A stretch of DNA of 64,000 bases from the NCBI GenBank assembly GCA_046297455.1, contig JBKBIT010000014.1, positions 50,151 through 114,150 of the forward strand, read 5' to 3'. Under the pieces are notes generated by a model, which searched no databases, had not been told where the DNA came from, and saw nothing but the letters and a program-made list of their open reading frames with translations. Of the stretch, positions 57,637 to 64,000 are shown one piece after another (the stretch's first letter is position 1; the number at the start of each line of letters is the position of its first letter). Both the position numbers and the translations under genes were made by a program. Origin of the DNA: ZYF759 sp046297455. Its GTDB lineage: Bacteria; Pseudomonadota; Alphaproteobacteria; Rhizobiales; Rhizobiaceae.

Positions 57637-60600
57637 ATGGTAATGTCTCGTCTGCGCGGCTTTCTCGCTGCCGCTGCTTTCGTATGTTCTATCTCGACAG
57701 GGGCCTTGGCCGGGGACGCGCTGCCCCAGGCGGTTGTGCAGAAACTGTCGGATCCGGCAGCGATTGCTGCGGCGCTGGCCGATGAAGAGGCTCCGTTCGT
57801 TCGGGTTATCGTCGACGTCGCCATGCCGGCCATGCCGGACATTGGCACTTATGCCAGCGAAGACGAAGCCGATGCGGCGCTCATTACTGCCTCCCACCGT
57901 GCGCAGAACCAGGTGATCGGACGCGTCTTCGCGCTCGAAGGCGGCGTCCAGGGCGTGATGGGCAGCGGGGAAGCGGCAGAGCGCCTCAACATTCGCCAGA
58001 TGGATTTCCTTAGCCGCTTCGCCATCAACGCCGATGCCGAGATGCTGGCGCGGCTTGCGGCAGACCCGGACGTGCTGCGGATCGATCCAGATCGGGAGGT
58101 GGGGCTCTATCTGAACCAGGGCAACCCGAACTCGCTCGATGTGATCCAGATGCCGACGGCATGGGCGGCGGGCGCCACGGGCGCCGGCCAGAACGTCGCT
58201 ATCCTCGACACAGGCGGGCGCCGGACGCACAAGTTCCTCAATGCCAGGATCGTTTCGGCCGCGTGCTACAGCGTGCACAATCCCGGCGACAACAGGTTCA
58301 GCATCTGTCCGGGCAGCGTTCAGGAATCCACCGCGCTGGATTCAGCGAACGACTGCGACAACACCACGATCGCCGGCTGCGGCCACGGCACCCATGTGGC
58401 CGGCACCGCGGCCGGGTTCAACAACGCGCCTCTTGCCGGCGAGCCACTGTTTGGCGTCGCGCGCAATGCGGGCATCATCTCGATCAACGTGTTCCACCGC
58501 CGGCCCTCGGCCTTCTGCAACAACCCTCTTTCCAATGGCTGCGTGCTGGCATCCAGCTTCGACATCGACAAGGGGCTGGAGCGGGTCTTCGCCTTGCGTA
58601 ACACCTACAACATCGCCGCCGTCAACATGAGCCTGGGCGGCGGTCTGCACAGCACCAGCTGTGACTCGCTCAATCCGTCGACCACGACGCTGATCACGAA
58701 TCTGCGCAATGCGGGCATTGCGACGGTGATTGCCGCGGGCAATGACGGCCGCGACACGCAGGTCGGCTGGCCCGCATGCATTTCCAATGCGGTGACCGTT
58801 GCCTCGACGACGAAGGCCGATGGCCTTTCGGGCTTCTCCAACTGGGGCAGCCTGATCGATCTGGTCGCGCCCGGTTCGAGCATCTATGCGTCCGACGTCT
58901 CCGGTCCGTCGGGCAACACCTGGAGCACCAAGAGCGGCACATCGATGGCTGCGCCGCATGTGGCCGGCGCCTTTGCCGCGCTCAAGTCGGTCGCGACCTC
59001 TGCCTCGGTGACGCAGATCGAGAATGCGCTGAAGAACACCGGCGTCGGCATCACATGGGCCGGCTTCACAAAGCCGCGCATCCGGGTGAACAACGCGCTG
59101 ACGTCGCTGGGCGGCGCAGGTACCAAGGCGGCGATCACCTCGCCTTCGCCAAATTCGACATTGGCGGGTTCCACCGTGACCTTCCAGTGGAGTGCCGGCG
59201 CGCAAGCCCAGGCCTACTGGCTCTATGTCGGCAACACCGTCGGCGGCACGCAGTATCATGACAGCGGTCAGCTTGCGACCGGAACGCTGTCGCGCCAGGT
59301 CACCGGCCTGCCGACCAACGGGTCTACCGTTCGCGTGCGCCTTTTCACGCGACTGGCCGGATCGTGGCAGTTCAACGATTACACCTACACCGCATCGGCG
59401 GGTGCCGGCACCAAGGCGGTGATGACCTCTCCGACGCCCAGCTCGACACTGGCGAGTTCGACGGTGACGTTCCAGTGGAACGCGGGTTCCGGCGCGCAGG
59501 CCTACTGGCTCTATGTCGGCAACACGGTCGGCGGCTTCCAGTATCACAATAGCGGCCAGCTCGGGACCGGCACGCTGTCGCGCCAGGTAACCGGCCTGCC
59601 GACCAACGGGTCCACGGTGCGCGTGCGGCTCTACACGATGCTGGCGGGCGTGTGGCAGTTCAACGACTACACCTACACGGCCACGGCCGGCTCTCCTGTC
59701 AAGGCGGCGATCACCTCGCCATCGCCGGGCTCGACGCTTGCCGGATCGTCCGTGACCTTCCAGTGGAACACCGGTTCCGGCGCGCAGGCCTACTGGCTCT
59801 ATGTCGGCAATACCGTCGGCGGCGCGCAGTACCATGACAGCGGCCAGCTCGGTACGGGCACGCTGTCGCGTTCGGTCTCAACGCTGCCGACCAACGGGTC
59901 CACCGTGCGGGTGCGTCTGTGGACGCGGCTGTCTGGCGCCTGGCAGTTCAACGACTACACCTACACCGCTGCGACCGGCGCTGGCGTCAAGGCGGCGATC
60001 ACGTCGCCATCGCCGGGCTCGACGCTCGCGGGTTCGTCGGTCACCTTCCAGTGGAACACCGGTTCGCAGGCGCAGGCCTATTGGCTCTATGTCGGCAACA
60101 CGGTGGGCGGTGCGCAGTACCATGACAGCGGCCAGCTCGGTACGGGCACGCTGTCGCGTATGGTCTCAACGCTGCCGACCAACGGGTCCACCGTGCGGGT
60201 GCGTCTGTGGACGCGGCTGGCCGGCGCCTGGCAGTTCAACGACTACACCTACACGGCGGCAACCAGCGCTGGCACCAAGGCGGTGATGACATCGCCCTCG
60301 CCGGGAACGTCGCTGCCGGGTTCGACCGTCACCTTCCAGTGGAGTGCCGGTTCCGGGGCGCAGTCCTACTGGCTTTATGTCGGCAATACCGTCGGCGGCA
60401 GCCAGTTCTTCGACAGCGGCAGCATTGCCGCCGGGACACTCTCGCGCCAGGTGACCGGCCTGCCCACCAACGGCTCCACCGTGCGGGTGCGTCTGTGGAC
60501 AATGCTCGGTGGCGCCTGGCAGTTCAACGACTACACCTACACGGCCAGTACCGGCCCGGTGTCGACGCTGATCACGCCGGCGAACGGCACGACCATCTCC

Positions 60601-60909
60601 AACCCACAGACATTCTTGTGGACTTCGGTCAGCGGGGCCACCGAATACTGGGTGGATTTCGGCGCAACGCAGGGTGGCACCAACTACTATACGGGCAGCC
60701 GCGGCCTCGGGACATCGATGATCGTCGAGTGGCTGGGATCTGGTGGCCTGCCGCTGCACATGCGGCTGTGGACCCGCCATGGCGGCACCTGGCGCTTCGT
60801 CGACTACCAGTTCGTCACACCCGCAGGGGACCCCGGTCCAGCTTCGATGGATGTGAGTGGGCTGAGCGTGGGCGGACCGATTGTGGCGGTCAGCGACAGT
60901 CCGCGCTGA
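57637..60909 (+). CDS. Secreted S8 subtilisin-like protease with five 96-residue repeats
   Basis: 1090 residues from the ATG at 57637 (GGGTGGGGG seven bases before it; TTG and ATG alternatives lie upstream). A signal peptide ends near TGALA. Residues about 30-165 are a propeptide (I9-like). The S8 catalytic triad is D191 (AILDTG), H250 (GHGTHVAG) and S436 (GTSMAAPHVAG). From about residue 497 follow five repeats of exactly 96 residues and one diverged sixth. The repeats look like beta-sandwich binding modules (STVTFQWSAG, AYWLYVGNTVGG, FNDYTYTA). A terminator follows. Confidence 0.93.
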   Translation: MVMSRLRGFLAAAAFVCSISTGALAGDALPQAVVQKLSDPAAIAAALADEEAPFVRVIVDVAMPAMPDIGTYASEDEADAALITASHRAQNQVIGRVFALEGGVQGVMGSGEAAERLNIRQMDFLSRFAINADAEMLARLAADPDVLRIDPDREVGLYLNQGNPNSLDVIQMPTAWAAGATGAGQNVAILDTGGRRTHKFLNARIVSAACYSVHNPGDNRFSICPGSVQESTALDSANDCDNTTIAGCGHGTHVAGTAAGFNNAPLAGEPLFGVARNAGIISINVFHRRPSAFCNNPLSNGCVLASSFDIDKGLERVFALRNTYNIAAVNMSLGGGLHSTSCDSLNPSTTTLITNLRNAGIATVIAAGNDGRDTQVGWPACISNAVTVASTTKADGLSGFSNWGSLIDLVAPGSSIYASDVSGPSGNTWSTKSGTSMAAPHVAGAFAALKSVATSASVTQIENALKNTGVGITWAGFTKPRIRVNNALTSLGGAGTKAAITSPSPNSTLAGSTVTFQWSAGAQAQAYWLYVGNTVGGTQYHDSGQLATGTLSRQVTGLPTNGSTVRVRLFTRLAGSWQFNDYTYTASAGAGTKAVMTSPTPSSTLASSTVTFQWNAGSGAQAYWLYVGNTVGGFQYHNSGQLGTGTLSRQVTGLPTNGSTVRVRLYTMLAGVWQFNDYTYTATAGSPVKAAITSPSPGSTLAGSSVTFQWNTGSGAQAYWLYVGNTVGGAQYHDSGQLGTGTLSRSVSTLPTNGSTVRVRLWTRLSGAWQFNDYTYTAATGAGVKAAITSPSPGSTLAGSSVTFQWNTGSQAQAYWLYVGNTVGGAQYHDSGQLGTGTLSRMVSTLPTNGSTVRVRLWTRLAGAWQFNDYTYTAATSAGTKAVMTSPSPGTSLPGSTVTFQWSAGSGAQSYWLYVGNTVGGSQFFDSGSIAAGTLSRQVTGLPTNGSTVRVRLWTMLGGAWQFNDYTYTASTGPVSTLITPANGTTISNPQTFLWTSVSGATEYWVDFGATQGGTNYYTGSRGLGTSMIVEWLGSGGLPLHMRLWTRHGGTWRFVDYQFVTPAGDPGPASMDVSGLSVGGPIVAVSDSPR
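59125..60564 (+). repeat. Five tandem 288-bp coding repeats in the subtilisin gene
   Basis: Units start at 59125, 59413, 59701, 59989 and 60277, each exactly 288 bases. Units 3 and 4 are nearly identical over long stretches. The same module occurs in the next gene. Confidence 0.92.
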
Positions 60910-60934
60910 ACAGCACAGATAGGCTAAACCGAAG

Positions 60935-60969
60935 AGAGGCGCGGGAAACCGCGCCTCTTCTCTTGTTTT
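60935..60969 (+). terminator. Rho-independent terminator after the subtilisin gene
   Basis: A 10-bp stem (60935-60944 with 60949-60958) with a GAAA loop is followed by TTCTCTTGTTTT. It ends the gene 26 bases after the stop. Confidence 0.85.
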
Positions 60970-61149
60970 GTGGAAGGCAGCGGCCAGACCCTGCCGTCTA
61001 ACTTCCTGTCGACTTCTGCACAGAACACAGGAAACACCGCAGTCAACATCGATATCGATTAGTATCCCGCAGTTTATGTCGATTGCCTTTCCGTTCGGAA
61101 TCGACAAAATCTGCGGGTGGGGACGGTCTTGCCGGGGGATAGGAAAGCA

Positions 61150-64000
61150 ATGGACAGGCACACGATTTCGGGTCTCAGTCAGACGAAACAGGCCTGGTTC
61201 CAGTGCTCGCGGCCGCCTGCCCTACCAGGACTGGCAGGCGTTCACGCTCGGCGGTGCATCCCGTTCCTGTCGTTCGTTCTCACGCTTCTGCTGGTTTCAC
61301 TGCCTTTTGCCGGCACCGCACTCGCGCAGACCAATCAGCTCTTCAGTTTCCTTGACGGTGCAGCTGCCGCGTCCCTGTCGCAGGAACAGGAGCACCGCGT
61401 CGCAGCGGTTACGGCAGACAAGACCCTCGGCCCCGCGCAGCTGATCGTCGCCAACGCCCAGGCGCTCGCGCACGATGCGGTTCGCGTGCCGCTCCCGTCC
61501 GACGGGACGCTGTCGCTTCGTCTCGAACATCGCCTCCACCGCGGGCCGGACGACTTCACCTGGATCGGCAGGCCGGAGAGCGCGGGAGGCCAGTCGGTGC
61601 TCGTTGTGCGCAACGGGGAAATAACAGGCATCATCCATGACGGGCTCGACCAGTACAGCATCACGCCGCTCGGCGGCGGGCTGCACGCGATCGCCAAGAT
61701 CGACCAGAGCGCCTTTCCGGCCGACCACCCGCCGGGACCCCTGCCCCGCGCGCCGCGCGATGCCAACGAACAGCGCGGTGATGTGTCCGGCTCCAGCGCC
61801 ATCGAAATCGATTTCCTCGGCGCCTACACGCCCGAAGCACTGGCGGCGAACGGCAATATCGTCAACACGATCCAGCTTGCCGTCGACATGGCGAACGCGG
61901 CCTATCTTGCCAGCAATGCGAATGTCCAGCTGCGGCTTGTCGGCACCATGCTGACGACCGGCTACAGCGAAGCCGGCAAATCCTACTACGACCTCCTCGA
62001 CGACGTTACGGATGGCGCTGGGACGTTGAGTGCTGTCCATACCCAACGCAACGCGCTGGGCGCCGATCTGGTCGGGCTGTTCGTCAACCATCTTTCCTTT
62101 TGCGGGCTGGCCTGGGTTAACTCGACCAACGACTATGCCTATTCCGTCACGACCCATGTCTGCGTCAACGGGCATACATTCGCCCATGAGCTGGGGCACA
62201 ATTTCGGGGCGTTGCACGACATCGCCAATAGCGGCGGCGGCACGCCCCCCTTTCTCTACGGCTATGGCTACATCCACCCGCAGAACCAGTGGCGCACGAT
62301 CCAATCCTATGGAGCGCCTTGCGGCAATTGTCCCCGGATCGGTCATTTCTCCAATCCGAACGTCAACTACAATGGCGACCCGACCGGCACGATCACACAG
62401 CATGATGTGGCGCGCGTGCATCGGGAACGCGCCGCAACCATCGCCGCCTTCCGGGCCAGCGTGTCCGGCACGAAGGCAGCGGTCACCTCGCCGGCACCGG
62501 GCGCCACCCTTGCCGGCTCGACCGTCACCTTCCAGTGGAGCGCGGGCACGGGCGCCCAGGCCTACTGGCTCTATGTCGGCAACACGGTCGGCGGCTTCCA
62601 GTATCACGACAGCGGCCAACTCTCGACGGCAACACTCTCGCGTTATGTGAGCGGTCTGCCCATCGATGGCTCCACCGTGCGGGTGCGGCTCTTCACACGG
62701 CTGGCCGGCGTGTGGGAATTCAACGACTACACCTATACGGCGGTAACGCTTGCCGGCACGAAGGCAGCGATGACCTCGCCGACGCCGGGGTCCACCCTTG
62801 CAAGTTCGACCGTCTCCTTCCAGTGGAGCGCAGGGTCGCAGGCACAGGCCTACTGGCTCTATGTCGGCAGCTCGGTCGCCGGTGTGCAGTACCATGACAG
62901 CGGCCAGCTCTCGACCGCAACGCTCTCGCGCCAGGTAACCAACCTGCCCACCAACGGGTCGACCGTCTATGTACGGCTCTACACGAGGCTCGCCGGCGTG
63001 TGGCAATTCAACGATTACACCTACACCGCGGCGCCCAGCGGCGGCACGAAGGCCGTGATGGCCTCTCCAGCGCCCGGTTCGACATTGCCGGGATCGACCG
63101 TCACCTTCGAGTGGCATGCCGGCTCGCAGGCCGAGGCCTACATAATTTATGTCGGCGCCGTGACAGGCGGCTCCCAGTTTCTCCACAGCGGCCAACTCTC
63201 GAACGCCACGTTTTCGCGGCAGGTCACCGGCCTGCCCACCGATGGCTCCACCGTGTATGTCCGGCTCTATACGAGGCTCGCCGGCAATTGGCAGTTCAAC
63301 GATTACACATATACGGCTGCGGCAGGTGCAGCGGGCAGGGCGGCGATGACCTCGCCGGCCCAGGGTTCCACCCTTGCCGGCTCCACCGTCACCTTCCAGT
63401 GGAGCGCGGGCACGGGCGCCCAAGCCTACTGGCTCTATGTCGGCAACACGGTCGGCGGCTTCCAGTATCACGACAGCGGCCAGCTCTCGACCGGCACGCT
63501 CTCGCGCCAGGTCACCGGCCTGCCCACCCACGGCTTAACCGTGCGGGTGCGGCTCTTCACCAGGCTTGCCGGCGTGTGGGAGTTCAACGACTATGTCTAC
63601 ACGGCTGTCAACATTCCCGGCACGAAAGCAGCGATCACGTCGCCGACACCGGGTTCGACGCTTGCAGGCTCAACCGTCACCTTCCAGTGGAATACAGGCA
63701 CAAGCGCCATTGCCTACATGATTCATGTCGGCAGCACGGTCGGCGGTACGCAGTACCATGACAGTGGCACACTCTCGACCGCCACGCTGTCGCGCCAGGT
63801 CACCGGCCTGCCCACAGACGGTTCGAACGTCCACGTACGACTTTTCACCGTACTTGCCGGGGTGTGGCAGTTCAACGATTACAGCTACACCGCCGCTGCC
63901 GGCGGCGGCACGAAGGCGGCGATCACCTCGCCGACGCCAAATTCGACCTTGTCGGGATCGACGGTGACGTTCCAGTGGAACGCAGGCTCGCAGGCACAGT
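61150..64000 (+). CDS. Secreted metzincin (M12-like) metalloprotease with the same 96-residue repeats, truncated by window end
   Basis: At least 950 residues; the stop lies beyond the window. A long basic N-terminus leads to a hydrophobic signal segment ending TALAQ (about residue 62). A propeptide is followed by the zinc motif HELGHNFGALHD (residues 346-357), the metzincin HExxHxxGxxHD. The Met-turn region reads RTIQSYGAP with Gln385 in the usual Met position. From residue 442 at least five complete 96-residue repeats follow, of the same kind as in the subtilisin. The ATCGATATCGAT motif lies 91 bases upstream. Confidence 0.92.
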   Translation, partial: MDRHTISGLSQTKQAWFQCSRPPALPGLAGVHARRCIPFLSFVLTLLLVSLPFAGTALAQTNQLFSFLDGAAAASLSQEQEHRVAAVTADKTLGPAQLIVANAQALAHDAVRVPLPSDGTLSLRLEHRLHRGPDDFTWIGRPESAGGQSVLVVRNGEITGIIHDGLDQYSITPLGGGLHAIAKIDQSAFPADHPPGPLPRAPRDANEQRGDVSGSSAIEIDFLGAYTPEALAANGNIVNTIQLAVDMANAAYLASNANVQLRLVGTMLTTGYSEAGKSYYDLLDDVTDGAGTLSAVHTQRNALGADLVGLFVNHLSFCGLAWVNSTNDYAYSVTTHVCVNGHTFAHELGHNFGALHDIANSGGGTPPFLYGYGYIHPQNQWRTIQSYGAPCGNCPRIGHFSNPNVNYNGDPTGTITQHDVARVHRERAATIAAFRASVSGTKAAVTSPAPGATLAGSTVTFQWSAGTGAQAYWLYVGNTVGGFQYHDSGQLSTATLSRYVSGLPIDGSTVRVRLFTRLAGVWEFNDYTYTAVTLAGTKAAMTSPTPGSTLASSTVSFQWSAGSQAQAYWLYVGSSVAGVQYHDSGQLSTATLSRQVTNLPTNGSTVYVRLYTRLAGVWQFNDYTYTAAPSGGTKAVMASPAPGSTLPGSTVTFEWHAGSQAEAYIIYVGAVTGGSQFLHSGQLSNATFSRQVTGLPTDGSTVYVRLYTRLAGNWQFNDYTYTAAAGAAGRAAMTSPAQGSTLAGSTVTFQWSAGTGAQAYWLYVGNTVGGFQYHDSGQLSTGTLSRQVTGLPTHGLTVRVRLFTRLAGVWEFNDYVYTAVNIPGTKAAITSPTPGSTLAGSTVTFQWNTGTSAIAYMIHVGSTVGGTQYHDSGTLSTATLSRQVTGLPTDGSNVHVRLFTVLAGVWQFNDYSYTAAAGGGTKAAITSPTPNSTLSGSTVTFQWNAGSQAQ
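62473..64000 (+). repeat. Tandem 288-bp coding repeats in the metzincin gene (continues past window)
   Basis: Units start at 62473, 62761, 63049, 63337, 63625 and 63913. Units 1 and 4 share nearly identical stretches of about 110 bases. The last unit is cut by the window end. Confidence 0.92.

Noticed and set aside
61297..63531. A 744-codon open frame on the minus strand over the metzincin
   Set aside because: The repeats of the real gene are mirrored in it; the sequence is not a known protein.
59125..64000. Regular repeats as a possible CRISPR or satellite
   Set aside because: The 288-bp period is a whole number of codons in one frame and codes for a conserved module, with no short repeat/spacer pattern.

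Overview
The window reads as a chromosomal segment of a high-GC alphaproteobacterium, most likely Hyphomicrobiales (Rhizobiales) and perhaps Phyllobacteriaceae-like. The reasons are the dnaK-dnaJ arrangement with a rhizobial-type RpoH promoter, three TRAP transporter operons, a TPP-riboswitch ykoFEDC operon, a CueR/CopA pair and a G+C-rich nested palindromic intergenic repeat. The genus assignment is inference. There is no prophage block, insertion sequence or CRISPR array. The only RNA genes or elements seen are one tRNA-Gly(CCC) and one TPP riboswitch.

Layout. 0.1-9 kb: a Kazal-like lipoprotein, two luciferase-like monooxygenases, an M48 protease, dnaK and dnaJ, then a LigM-like tetrahydrofolate-dependent O-demethylase. 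9-13 kb: a LysR regulator with two HTH domains convergent with a first TRAP operon. 13-21 kb: an alpha/beta hydrolase, the riboswitch-controlled ykoFEDC thiamine-precursor transporter and a membrane metallophosphoesterase. 21-29 kb: cueR/copA with divergent CueR operators, a PPOX-like flavoprotein divergent from a SelD-N-type FAD oxidoreductase, then UspA and a BCCT betaine/choline transporter.

29.6-38.5 kb: one long minus-strand operon in the order tetR, dctP, dctQ, dctM, cyclase, BKACE (beta-keto acid cleavage), OsmC, SMP-30 lactonase, degenerate SDR and dienoyl-CoA isomerase, with a perfect 18-bp palindrome in front. It looks like a self-contained uptake and degradation pathway for an unknown organic acid and is the best candidate here for an undescribed system. 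38.6-44.5 kb: a second catabolic island with an unusual AroQ, a TRAP transporter, two tandem paralogous GntR regulators and an NAD-type AroE. A 13-bp palindrome recurs at two of its promoters. This fits quinate/shikimate-like substrate use.

44.5-48.5 kb: a COG3904 ClpP-fold protein, a small zinc-ribbon protein, adenine deaminase and the tRNA. 48.5-57 kb: surface polysaccharide genes wbpA, wbpI, wbpB, wbpD (UDP-ManNAc3NAcA pathway, without wbpE), a WbpM/FlaA1-type membrane dehydratase and an orphan DUF2793 plus peptidase S74 fibre protein. 57-64 kb: two large secreted proteases of unrelated fold, a subtilisin and a metzincin (cut by the window end). Both carry tandem copies of the same exactly 96-residue (288-bp) repeat.
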